DNA of 59,956 nt from Bremia lactucae. Its lineage: Eukaryota; Oomycota; Peronosporomycetes; Peronosporales; Peronosporaceae. The stretch lies in NCBI RefSeq assembly GCF_004359215.1, contig NW_027152195.1:135864-195819 (forward strand), given 5' to 3'. The position numbers were made by a program, and so were the translations under genes. Shown in pieces: positions 41,492-51,874 of this stretch. Under the pieces are notes generated by a model, which was given only the letters and a program-made list of their open reading frames with translations, did not search any database and had not been told where the DNA came from. The first letter of the stretch is position 1; every line of letters begins with the position of its first letter.

Positions 41492-41571
41492 GTAACGGGG
41501 CACCCTTCGTTAGAACTGCTTCACTACTAGCCAACCTGCACTGGTCACAGTGAAGGAGAGGTGTAGGCGGG
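41492..41571 (+). repeat. Truncated start of an LTR related to family 2
   Basis: TGTAACGGGGCACCC followed by a pattern like the start of LTR family 2 (CACTGGTCACAGTGAAGG compared with CACTGATTACAGTGCAGG). It breaks off where the family F LTR begins. 41347-41491 is AT-rich 5' flank of the IMP1-like gene. Confidence 0.5.
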
Positions 41572-42095
41572 CACGTCGTAATGCGGCCACGCTCTACTTA
41601 GACATACACCCTAGCACAGCGAGGAAGCGGGTTAACCAGCTTCTCTTGCGTGCAGTGAGGTAGTTGTGGTGGGCGCGTTAGCGACCTCACCCAACGCACT
41701 AAGTACTTTAGTTAAGTGTCGTCACGGGAGCGGTAATCCGGCTCCTCGTGCGCACTTACCAAGTAGGAAGTAGTTTTTAGACTGATTTATATTTAATCGT
41801 ATTAAACATAAATACCTATTTTTACCAATCAAAATGTCATCTCTATATATAACGCTTAATATGTATTGCGAGCGTATCTTTCTAGATACCTCGCGTAACG
41901 GATGACGCCAGGCGTCATCCTTCCTAATGTGAATGCACCCATGTGCATCACATTCACAAGGGTTGTTTACAAATGTGCACCACACCCGAGTGCTGGGTCT
42001 GATTACTTTAATTTAGTAATTGACTATCCCCTTAAGTACACCAACTGTACTTAATGGGGACTGTGTAACATTAGGGCAACTTTAGCCCCTTAAAC
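41572..42095 (-). repeat. 3' LTR of a minus-sense family F element
   Basis: Inverted copy of 690-1241 (shared CGTAATGCGGCCACGCTCTA and TGAATGCACCCATGTGCATC). On its right edge the minus strand has the purine tract AAAGGGGGGG, so it is a 3' LTR. The terminal TG motif has decayed. Confidence 0.7.
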
Positions 42096-42226
42096 CATCC
42101 CCCCCTTTAAGAACAAATTTACATTTTTAAATTCGTCAAAGAGGAGAGAGGAACTGCGAGCAGCTTTACGCGCCGCTAGTTCACTCAATCACTCTAGCGC
42201 ACGTGTTTCCATACACGGCGCCAAAT

Positions 42227-42571
42227 ATGCCACCTAAAAGGGACCACGTTGGTGGGTCGTCTGCGAAGACGCCTACTCAACCTCACACTAAGCGCACGCG
42301 CCGCGTTAATTCGCCGGCCGTGTCAAATGCCTTAGTCGAAACGCCGACAGCTACTGCTGATGTCGCGTTAACAAGGCTAAAGGATCCATCCCACTTTAAC
42401 AGTGACGATGTTGATCCGTCGCTCATTGTCGACTACAATGAGTCGACACTGTTGCCGTCACCTCATAGTAGTGATGCGGACGAAGAGCTCATGAGGAAGG
42501 ATGATGGCGCATTATTGCCCATCCAAACTTCCCTCATGGCTCACAACATGGAGACAGCAGCATTTACGAAT
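42227..42571 (+). pseudogene. aORF of family F, cut by element C
   Basis: ATG 42227 opens MPPKRDHVGGSSAKTPTQ and runs 115 codons, very similar to 557-1 (minus). It starts about 130 bases from the LTR and reads away from it. At 42572 the LTR of element C interrupts it. The apparent continuation to 42631 is LTR sequence. Confidence 0.6.
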
Positions 42572-43241
42572 TGTAATGGGACTAGGCCAAGTCCCTTATT
42601 CAGCTCACTAAAAGAGGAGACTGAACCGTAACGAGGAAACGTTGGAGGGCACTTGCGAGGTTGGAGGTAAAATGACAACTGAATTGAAAAGCTGTTATGG
42701 TTCCTGTCGCTACTCCTAATGAGCCTCAAAGGCTTCTAGAGGTTTTACAAGTAAAACCTACACATGCATGAATAAAACCTACGAACTGATCTATAAAATC
42801 TTGGGTACACTGAGGTTCAACCCATAGGACCTTGAACTTGAAGTCCTGTGGAAAATTCCCTGCGAAGTGATTGGCTCACGCCACTCATTTCAACCGGTGG
42901 AGACACGTTGGACGCGTCACCAGTGTAGTTTCCAAGCAGGAACCATCATTCTGTACTTGAATGTAAGCCTTGAACTTCGACTGGGAAGCGTTGAACTTGA
43001 ACTTGAAACTCTCATGTCGACGATGCAGTGTCGCCAGATGGTTTTTTTTTCTAGGGAGATGAGTAATGACGATGCGGCGTCATCACTTCATCTAGAGCAC
43101 AACTGGCTACCTTTAGCCCTGGCTCCCATGTCTTACCCTGTAGAGACATGCCTCGCTTCCCTCCGTCTCATCTCCGGTGCCAGCACCTTTGAGATATGTT
43201 CTATTATAAGTACTAAGACATGCAATGAGAGGCCCATTACA
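42572..43241 (-). repeat. 3' LTR of element C (LTR family 3)
   Basis: 670 bases. On the minus strand it runs TGTAATGGGCCTCTC to CTAGTCCCATTACA. Confidence 0.88.
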
Positions 43242-43309
43242 TCACCCCCCCTTAAAGTAGCGTTCACGCTTCAAAGGGAAGAGAAATGCTGGCTGTGTTT
43301 CTTTTCAAA

Positions 43310-43857
43310 ATGAGCGACCGAGGAACCAAGCGACCGTCCCAGCCTTCCGTGAGTGACTCAGGCAGGAGTCCTCATGAAGCCCCTTGCCGTGCTGAGCACC
43401 CTGTCAAGCGACAGAGGCTTCACGGTGGACTCTACGACATTGCACCCATCGTTAACAAGCGGGGTGATGTAGAGTTCTATCGTGAGCGCTTCAGCACTTG
43501 GCGTCGGATCAACAACCGTGATGATCCGCGTCAATCAAGGGCAGTGAAAGAGAACTCGTGGAGATCCTTTGTGTTTCTTGAAAACACAGAATCGAATGGA
43601 CTCCCTTTTCGAACGTGGACCAATTCAACTTGGCCACGGCAGCGGCGACAGAGCCGACGCTACAAGTCGCTCTCATACTCGCGAACGTCGCCAGGAACGT
43701 CAGCCACGAGGGCGTCACGTGATTCCCAAGTGTCGTCGCTCGGCTGATAGCCGCGCCACCGAACACGGAAGAAGCGACGAGTCTGTTGCTTCTTTCGGCG
43801 GCGATTCGACGGAGTCAGATGGTCTCGGTGACCAACAATCGACTCAACCAGCCACCG
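43310..43857 (+). CDS. aORF of element C, 5' part, ends in assembly gap
   Basis: ATG 43310 (MSDRGTKRPSQPSVSDSGRS), 69 bases from the LTR, with a bipartite-like basic cluster PVKRQRL and a segment DVEFYRERFSTWRRINN. As in the copy at 50215, the reading moves to the +1 frame between 43569 and 43747. The end is lost in the N run. Part of the overlap with the chromodomain on the minus strand is visible at its right end. Confidence 0.55.
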
Positions 43858-44712
43858 NNNNNNNNNNNNNNNNNNNNNNNNNNNNNNNNNNNNNNNNNNN
43901 NNNNNNNNNNNNNNNNNNNNNNNNNNNNNNNNNNNNNNNNNNNNNNNNNNNNNNNNNNNNNNNNNNNNNNNNNNNNNNNNNNNNNNNNNNNNNNNNNNNN
44001 NNNNNNNNNNNNNNNNNNNNNNNNNNNNNNNNNNNNNNNNNNNNNNNNNNNNNNNNNNNNNNNNNNNNNNNNNNNNNNNNNNNNNNNNNNNNNNNNNNNN
44101 NNNNNNNNNNNNNNNNNNNNNNNNNNNNNNNNNNNNNNNNNNNNNNNNNNNNNNNNNNNNNNNNNNNNNNNNNNNNNNNNNNNNNNNNNNNNNNNNNNNN
44201 NNNNNNNNNNNNNNNNNNNNNNNNNNNNNNNNNNNNNNNNNNNNNNNNNNNNNNNNNNNNNNNNNNNNNNNNNNNNNNNNNNNNNNNNNNNNNNNNNNNN
44301 NNNNNNNNNNNNNNNNNNNNNNNNNNNNNNNNNNNNNNNNNNNNNNNNNNNNNNNNNNNNNNNNNNNNNNNNNNNNNNNNNNNNNNNNNNNNNNNNNNNN
44401 NNNNNNNNNNNNNNNNNNNNNNNNNNNNNNNNNNNNNNNNNNNNNNNNNNNNNNNNNNNNNNNNNNNNNNNNNNNNNNNNNNNNNNNNNNNNNNNNNNNN
44501 NNNNNNNNNNNNNNNNNNNNNNNNNNNNNNNNNNNNNNNNNNNNNNNNNNNNNNNNNNNNNNNNNNNNNNNNNNNNNNNNNNNNNNNNNNNNNNNNNNNN
44601 NNNNNNNNNNNNNNNNNNNNNNNNNNNNNNNNNNNNNNNNNNNNNNNNNNNNNNNNNNNNNNNNNNNNNNNNNNNNNNNNNNNNNNNNNNNNNNNNNNNN
44701 NNNNNNNNNNNN
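43858..44712. other. Assembly gap (855 N)
   Basis: Run of N inside element C. By comparison with C' it should contain the rest of the aORF and the pol linker. Confidence 0.99.
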
Positions 44713-47700
44713 TTGCCGACAAAGTCTTCGATCCTCTTTTGATCTCGTCGAGGCATGTTTGACGGAGTCCAAAACGTCAAAATTGGCCCGTATATACGTC
44801 GCACTCGCGGTGTTCAACTCCGTTGCCAATCGAATTCCTCCCCCACCAAGAGTAGAAACCGCCCCCATGAGTGTCGCTGGCACGCGAGGGTGGATACCAT
44901 TGTTGACATAGAAGGGAGAGTACCCGGTAGATGCGTGCGTTGAGTTGTTGATCGAGAACTCAACCAGTGGGAGGAAGGCACTCCATTCCTCGAATGACGT
45001 TGCATAACTTCGCAGGATGTCCTCCAGCACGCGATTCACACGCTCCGTTTGCCCATCCGTTTCAGGGTGTGCAGCTGTCGACATCGACAACTTTGTACCC
45101 AGGCGCTCAAAAACTGCGCGCCATAGGGCGGAGGTGAATCGGGTGTCTCGATCCGAGACGATCTCCTCAGGCAACCCATGGAGTCGGAAGACAGTATCCA
45201 CGAAGACTTGTGCTGTCTCTTCCCATCGATGGTATCCGGCACGGCAATAAGATGAACCATTTTACTGAATCGGTCTACTATCACCAGAATGCCGTTCCGA
45301 TTTTGCGAGTTGCGAGGAAGTCCGAACACAAAGTCCATGCTCACAGACTTCCAACTGTCAATTGGGATCGGTAGTGACCGCAGTGGTGCCTGAGTATTAC
45401 TCGAAGGCTTCACGTGTTGGCACACCTCACAAGTACGGACGTACTTGCGCACCCATTTGTACATATGCGGCCAATAATAGTCGCGAGAGAGGCTCATGAA
45501 AGTCTTCTCGCGACCAAAGTGACCTCCAGGGGGACTGTCGTGGTACTCAAGCAACAGACGGTGACTTAGTTCTTCGTCGTTTGGAACGACAACTCTTGGC
45601 ACGTCGTCATCGTCAATCCCATAACAGAGTAGACCATCGTGGATGGAATATCTGTGGGTCCGTGATCGCGCTCTTGGAGATAGCTTTTTCAGCTTATCCT
45701 CCGTTGGGCTCTTGAGGTACTGCAGCATTTCCCAGTAACCTTCGTCGTCCTTGTATGCTCGTGCAATGTCCTCACGAACAGATGAGCGAGCTCTGACTGC
45801 GGTAGCGTTCACAGATTCTTGATCACTTGGACAACTCTTGCAGGCGGCGCTTGGCACATCCTCTGTCAATCGAGAGTCATAATCCGGACGTCTCGATAAC
45901 GCATCAGCAAGGATGTTTGTCTTTGCCTGGCTTGTAGTGTTCAACAAAGTTGTACTCCGAGAAGAATGCAATCCATCGTGCCATCCTCTGGGATAAGTGA
46001 GGGGTCTTCACGGCAGTGCGCGATGACGCATGATCTGTGTAGACCACAAAGCGCTTTTCACCGAGAAGTGGACTCGGAACTTCACAAGAGAGTATATTAT
46101 AGCCAATAACTTTGTCGTGAACCGGGTAGTTCCGTTCTGCTGGCTTTAATTGCCGCGATTGATAGGAGATAACTCTCTCTCGCTCATTGGCATCGTGCTG
46201 CATTAATGCACAACCAATGGCGTAATCACTCGCATCACAGACAACATGGAAAGGCTTGTTGTCATCAGGAAGCGCAAGCACTGGCGCTTCATACAAGCTC
46301 CTTTTGACCAACTCGAAAGCCACTTCATGTTCCTGTTCCCACTTCCACTCAACGTCCTTCTTGAGTAGGCGCGTAAGCGGATGAGTCATGTCAGCGTATT
46401 TCCGTGTGTACTTGTGGAGGTAATTGGCCAGACCCAACCACTGGCGCAGTTGCTTCATGTTCTGAGGTGCAGGCCATTTGTCGATCACTTTGATCTTCTC
46501 TGGGTCAGCGCGGATACCGTTCTTGCCAAAAAGCAGCCAAGGACTGGGATTTCTGGCGCGCAGAAGATACACTTCTTCAGATTCGCGTAGAGCTTGTTCT
46601 ATCGCATCACTTCGAATAGCGTCGTAAGTGATCGAGGTGAACATCCAAGTCCGCACGGTTAAACGTGGCCTTGCTGTGGACGAAGATGTCGTCAAAATAA
46701 CTCGGAGCAAAGTCACGTAAGGGACGAAGAATGTTTGTCATTATGCGATTGAACGTCGCTGACGCATCCTTTAACCCTTGTGGCATCACGAGCCATTCCC
46801 ACAGCATGCCGCTTGGCGTGCTAACCGCTGTCAGAGGAACATCAGCCTCGCGCATTCGGATCTGATAGAACCCATCCAACAAATCCAAGGTGCTGAAGAC
46901 TGTGCTATTTACCATCCCGTCAAGAATCATGTCTTTCCGAGGAACAGGTGTCTGAGCAGGTATGGTGGCGTCATTCAGCTTGTTGAAAGCATGAACAATT
47001 CGCCAACCACCCGTTGCCTTCTTAAAGCAGAATGTTGGGCTGCTGTGCGGAGACTTGCTCTCACGCACATGACCAGCTGTCCGACGCTGCTCGAAGAACT
47101 TGTGGATTGCCTCGACTTGTTCCTTCGGCAATGGCCACTGTCTCGTGACGCAATACTTGGTACCAGGAGACAAGTCAATCTCATGATGAACTCCACGGTC
47201 CACTGGGAGTTCCTCTGGTACCTTGTCTGGGAAGATGTCTTTAAACTCCAGTGCAAGTTCGTACACTGGGTTTCCCTTGAGCGCATCCCACGACTGAGTT
47301 TCGTATCTCTCAATCCGGGTCTTGTCTTCCACTACTTTCATGTCCATGTTGGACGAAGTATTTATTTCATCGCGATCGGCTTCCGCAACGATCATACACA
47401 CTTGGGCAATCTCGCCATCCTTGAGACTGCGGAGGAACGACTTCTTGCTCATTTCTCCCAGAGAGAGCAAACTTGATAACGAGCTTGGGGGATTATCAAC
47501 CTTCACGCTGCAGACACCCTGTGCCACCCCCACATCGTCACAAACAATAGCTTGGACATGTTCCTCGCTTGAAACATCGTGGCCGTTGATGTTTCCTTTG
47601 TCAGTTAGCGTGGCAGTAGATTGCATACCTTGTTCAGAGGTACGTGTCTCAACTATACCAGCTTCGCATGACGGATCACAACGAACGAGTTGAACGTTCT

Positions 47701-48514
47701 CATTCGTTGCAACTTTCCACGACTTCGGTTGAGTCTTCTTGGTTTTTCTTGGTCGCTGCGCTTCCTTCTTGTGCTCAACAGATCCACTTTATGAAGATGC
47801 GGGGCCATCGCACGCCGCGAAATCACTAAAGGGATCTGGAACTTCTTCAACCGAGGCGTATACCCATAGTACTTGTTCCTCATCAGCAGATTCCCACTGC
47901 ACTGTGTTCGAACCTTGAACACTGATAAGATGCCGTCTCCAATCAATCTTTGGCTGGTAGCGCATCAGCCATGGCATCCCAAGTATCATATCATAGTTGT
48001 CATCGAGGTCGAGAAGGATAAATTCATCTTCTCCTCGGAGAACTTCACATCCCAGGTGTAGAGTAACAACTCTTTTCACCATCTGGGTTGTCGATCCATC
48101 CGCGAATCGAACAACCATCTTGCCCATTTCCTTCACATCAGGTGCAAATACGTTGCTATCTGAGAGGGCACGCTCTCGAACAAAGCTGTTCGAGGCACCT
48201 GTGTCAATCAGGGCACGCAAAGGTGGAGCTGACTCATTCACCTTTACGTCCAAGACTATCAGCTTTGACCGCTGATCGACACTGGTCGTCTTCTTGGTGG
48301 ACTTCATGTGTGCAGGTTGCACGTTGGGGCCCAAGTCCTGTGACTTCACCGTCATCGCAGAACTTGATTCTCGGCCAGTAGGGAGCCCCGCTCCTACTGG
48401 TCGTTGCCGTTTTTTGCTTGTTCGCTCCGCCCCTGGGGTCGGCTGAAAGCACGACCTGACGAGGTTGGGCGGGAGCGCTGCGAGAGCGGCCTGTTGTTGA
48501 CCGACGCTCGGCAA
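44713..48514 (-). pseudogene. Pol of element C, with frameshifts
   Basis: Protease frame 48514-47789 with ALIDTGASNSFV and DMILGMPWL. Reverse transcriptase 47626-46607 with GGWRIVHAFNKLNDATIPAQ, STLDLLDGFYQIRM, VMPQGLKDA and SYFDDIFVHS, all intact. RT thumb and RNase H 46716-45904 (WLGLANYLHKYTRKYADM, FHVVCDASDYAIGCALMQ). Integrase zinc region in 45971-45036 (H..H and RTCEVCQHVKPS), then the core (IVSDRDTRFTSALWRAVF, HPETDGQTERVNRVLEDI) in 45201-44713 up to the gap. Breaks lie near 47700, 46630, 45930 and 45200. The chromodomain continues on the far side of the gap (to 43660). Confidence 0.85.
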
Positions 48515-49403
48515 TCTCGAGCAAAGTGGCCCATCCGATCACAACGGAACACTTAACATCGGTTCTCGACCGCGTATGCCCGTTGGCTTGTGTGGACACA
48601 GCGGACAGATCCATTGGCTCAGGTCCGTCGTACTGGCGTGGCTGGTACTGCCGGCGCGGCTGCCGGGCTGAACTCTGGTGGATGCGAGCTTTGCTAAGAC
48701 TGAAATCTTCCTGAAGAGCGCGATTGATCGCGTCTTCCATCGTCTCCGGATACTCTCGGAACAGCTGAGTCTTCACTGGACCATCGTTCAGACCTTTCAT
48801 GAACGTGACGACCTGAGTGGCATAATCGACTGAATTGCTCACGATACTCGACACTAGGTATCGAGTGCGTTGCGCGTAGTCGTGCAACTCCAGACGTCCT
48901 TGGCGCAGGTCCAGAAACTCAGCTCGAGCTCGGAATTCGTTCTTCGGCGGCTCGAACGCTAGCTTCAACTCGTACTTGAAGGCTTCATAGTCCGGGAAGC
49001 ATCCTGGGTCGGTGAGTCGACGATCGAATGCCCAGCTTCTTGCACGTCCACCGAGCTTCGACATCGCGAAAGCAACTTGATGATCGGAATCATAGATCTT
49101 CCGAACTCTCAAGGCTGTATCCATCTCGACGAACCAGCGTAAAAGGGGCTCATTCTCGCCACCTTTGTATTGGTTTACATCGAGTTTTAGAGGCGCAACT
49201 CTTGCAGCAGGAGTTGTGGCCTGCCGTTGCGCTCCAACAGCCTCCTGGTGCATGAAGTTGAGCGCCGTCAACTTCCTCGCTTCGGGATTGAAGGTGTTCA
49301 ACATGTTGATCACAATTGCTTCGCCGAAGATAGTGACCATGCGCTCATACGCCGCCCACTCCGGATCGGATAGGTGGGGGAAGTTCTCTCTCAATGTATA
49401 CAT
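48515..49403 (-). pseudogene. Gag of element C, frameshift in the zinc knuckle
   Basis: Starts at ATG 49403 (MYTLRENFPHLSDPEWAAYE). Gag core with LKLDVNQYKGGENEPLLRWF and MSKLGGRARSWAF, then FEPPKNEFRARAEFLDLRQG. An Arg/Gln-rich tail precedes a CCHC knuckle near 48550. One base is missing between its first two Cys codons (reads TGTTCCGTTGT), so the frame leaves Gag and no longer meets the protease frame. Confidence 0.8.
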
Positions 49404-49482
49404 GATTCCGTGGGGAAAAATGGGAAACAGAGCACACTGGCCAAGTCAAGGAGTTGGAAGGACTCCTCAAAGTGCTTTTAGG

Positions 49483-50146
49483 TGTAATGGGACTAGGCCA
49501 AGTCCCTTATTCAGCTCACTAAAAGAGGAGACTGAACCGTGGAAGAAAACGTTGGAGGGCACTTGCGAGGTTGGAGGTAAAATGACAACTGAATTGAAAA
49601 GCTGTTATGGTTCCTGTCGCTACTCCTTATTAGCCTCAAGGGCTCCTAGAGGTTTTACAAGTAAAACCTACACATGCATGAATAAAACCTACGAACTGAT
49701 CTATAAAACCTTGGGTACACTGAGGTTCAACCCATAGGACCTTGAACTTGAAGTCCTGTGGAAAATTCCCTGCGAAGTGATTGGCTCACGCCACTCATTT
49801 CATCCGGTAGAGACACGTTGGACGCGTCACCAGTGTAGTTCCCAAGCAGGAACCATCATTCTGTACTTGAATGTAAACCTTGAACTTCGACTGGGAAGCG
49901 TTGAACTTTAACTTGAAACTCTCATGTCGACGATGCAGTGTCGCCAGATGGTTTCTAGGGAGATGAGTAATGACGATGCGGCGTCATCACTTCATCTAGA
50001 GCACAACTGGCTACCTTTAGCCCTGGCTCCCATGTCTTACCCTGTAGAGACATGCCTCGCTTCCCTCCGTCTCATCTCCGGTGCCCAGCACCTTTGAGAT
50101 ATGTTCTATTATAAGTACTAAGACATGTAATGAGAGGCCCATTACA
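49483..50146 (-). repeat. LTR shared by element C (5') and partial copy C' (3')
   Basis: 664 bases, nearly identical to 42572-43241; the most obvious difference is a longer T run in the other copy. To its left lies gag of C. To its right lie the purine tract and 3' internal end of C'. Confidence 0.88.
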
Positions 50147-50214
50147 TCACCCCCCCTTAAAGTAGCGTTCACGCTTCAAAGGGAAGAGGAATGCTGGCTG
50201 TGTTTCTTTTCAAA

Positions 50215-51292
50215 ATGAGCGACCGAGGAACCAAGCGACCGTCCCAGCCTTCCGTGAGTGACTCAGGCAGGAGTCCTCATGAAGCCCCTTGCCGTACTGA
50301 GCACCCTGTCAAGCGACAGAGGCTTCACGGTGGACTCTACGACATTGCACCCATCGTTAACAAGCGGGGTGATGTAGAGTTCTACCGTGAGCGCTTCAGC
50401 ACTTGGCGTCGGATCAACAACCGTGATGATCCGCGTCAATCAAGGGCAGTGAAAGAGAACTCGTGGAGATCCTTTGTGTTTCTTGAAAACACAGAATCGA
50501 ATGGACTCCCTTCTCGGACGTGGACCAATTCAACTTGGCCACGGCAGCGGCGACAGAGCCGACGCTACAAGTCGCTCTCATACTCGCGAACGACGCCAGG
50601 AACGTCAGCCACGAGGGCGTCACGTGATTCCCAAGTGTCGTCGCTCGGCTGATAGCCGCGCCACCGAACACGGAAGAAGCGACGAGTCTGTTGCTTCTTT
50701 CGGCGGCGATTCGACGGAGTCAGATGGTCTCTGTGACCAACAATCGACTCAACCAGCCACCGACGTTCTCCGTGAGAATCAATCAACGGAGGTGGGGCTG
50801 AACGAGAAAACGATTGAGAGGCTCTGGAAGTGGAAGATTGCTCATCGCGAACAGATTGCGGAGCTGCACATGCACTCCTCGGATCTGAAGACTCGCTGTC
50901 AAAACCTTGAGGCTCATGCGATCGAGTGTGACTCGCGCCATGATGCCTTGGAAGCGAAGGCGACACAGGCTTCCGTGTCGAAGACCGAGTTCGAATCGAG
51001 GCTTCAGCAGACTCAGGACGATGTCCTAAAGTTGCAGGAGACCGAGAAGATCCGTGGCTTGAGCCATTTTCGACTTCTTGGTGTCGTTGAGGAGGCTGGC
51101 TCAACTCTGGGCACTCTTCGCGGTGATGTCGAGACTCGTCTCGTTGCTCTCGAGTCTGTGAAGGACCAATCCTTTGATGTCCCCCAGCGCCTCTATGCCG
51201 AGAAGCAACTTCAGAGTGATGAGTTGGCGACTCTTCGCGAGCAGGTCGAGACCCTTCGACAGCAAGTGGCTCACCTTCAAAGGATGAAGTAG
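50215..51292 (+). CDS. aORF of copy C', near complete, one frame change
   Basis: From ATG 50215 the product has a basic N-terminus (KRPSQPSVSDSGRS, PVKRQRL), a segment DVEFYRERFSTWRRINN, then an Arg/Ser-rich part. Between 50474 and 50652 both frames are open and reading must move to +1, by an indel, an intron or programmed shifting. The second frame (to 51292) ends in a long coiled coil: ERLWKWKIAHREQIAELHMH, then FESRLQQTQDDVLKLQE, and ELATLREQVETLRQQVAHLQ at the C-terminus. It begins 69 bases from the LTR, and its second half lies opposite the pol linker and chromodomain at 50565-51335. Elements A, B and D show the same order. No database family is known to me. Confidence 0.6.
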
Positions 51293-51335
51293 GGTCAGCA
51301 GATCCACATGGCAAGTATGGCTTCAGTCTGCCCAC
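50565..51335 (-). CDS. Pol linker and chromodomain of copy C'
   Basis: 256-residue open frame on the element's sense strand. The first two thirds are a Ser/Arg/Glu/His-rich linker without obvious fold. The last 70 residues are a chromodomain (RRWLVESIVGHRD, RFFRVRWRGYQPSDDTWESR, then DVPGVVREYESDL). Chromodomains at the integrase C-terminus direct insertion to marked chromatin. The linker shows no stop while also being open on the other strand. Confidence 0.7.
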   Translation of the reverse strand: MGRLKPYLPCGSADPTSSFEGEPLAVEGSRPAREESPTHHSEVASRHRGAGGHQRIGPSQTREQRDESRHHREECPELSQPPQRHQEVENGSSHGSSRSPATLGHRPESAEASIRTRSSTRKPVSPSLPRHHGASHTRSHEPQGFDSESSDPRSACAAPQSVRDEQSSTSRASQSFSRSAPPPLIDSHGERRWLVESIVGHRDHLTPSNRRRKKQQTRRFFRVRWRGYQPSDDTWESRDALVADVPGVVREYESDL

Positions 51336-51364
51336 ATAGAATGTTGGAGGGTGTAGGCACTCCC

Positions 51365-51464
51365 NNNNNNNNNNNNNNNNNNNNNNNNNNNNNNNNNNNN
51401 NNNNNNNNNNNNNNNNNNNNNNNNNNNNNNNNNNNNNNNNNNNNNNNNNNNNNNNNNNNNNNNN
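51365..51464. other. Assembly gap (100 N)
   Basis: Exactly 100 N, likely a gap of unknown size between C' and a family F LTR. Confidence 0.99.
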
Positions 51465-51852
51465 TCTGGTTAAGTGTCGTCACGGGAGCGGTAATCCGTC
51501 TCCTCGTAGGCACTTACCAAGTAGGAAGTAGTTTTCAGACTGATTTGTATTTAATAGAATTAAATACAAATACCTATTTTAACCAATTAAAATGTTATTT
51601 CTATAGATATCATTTAATATGTATTGCGAGCGTATCTTTATAGATACTTCGCGTAACGGATGACGCTAGCCGTCATCCCTCCTAATGTGAATGCACCCAT
51701 GTGCATCACATCCACAAGGGTTGGTCACAAATGTGCACCACACCCGAGTGTTGGGTCTTATTACTATTATTTAGTAATTGACCATCCCCTTAAGTACACC
51801 AAGTGTACTTAACGGGGACTGTGTAACATAGGGGCAACTAAAGCCCGTTACA
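51465..51852 (-). repeat. Family F LTR, partial
   Basis: Matches 41700-42095 and ends with CCCGTTACA at 51852. On the minus strand this is the TGTAACGGG start of the LTR. Its other end is lost in the gap. Confidence 0.75.
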
Positions 51853-51874
51853 CGTATAATACGAGATGCTGCAG

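Larger units (their letters stand above)
42572..50146 (-). mobile_element. Ty3/gypsy chromovirus-type element C with two LTRs, nested in family F
   Basis: Minus strand: 5' LTR 50146-49483, gag from 49403, pol to the assembly gap, aORF on the plus strand, purine tract AAGGGGGGG next to the 3' LTR (43241-42572). The two LTRs are nearly identical, so the insertion is recent. Gag-pol nevertheless has several frameshifts. An 855-base N run (43858-44712) hides the linker. The left insertion point is inside the family F aORF. The right side continues into a second partial copy (C'), so no clean target duplication can be read. Confidence 0.88.
50147..51364 (-). mobile_element. Partial second copy C' of the element C family
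   Basis: The 3' internal end of a minus-sense element C sharing the LTR at 49483-50146. It contains the pol linker and chromodomain on the minus strand and the aORF on the plus strand, then meets a 100-base N run. Confidence 0.8.

Noticed and set aside
43569..44804. Long frames of 292-513 codons in several phases across this stretch
   Set aside because: Most of their length is the N run at 43858-44712. Only the flanking portions carry information.
47322..47693. Plus-strand frames of 92-232 codons across element C (46778-48381, 49165-49737)
   Set aside because: They oppose well-conserved gag, protease and RT coding sequence or span an LTR boundary. They show no consistent homologue in the other elements.
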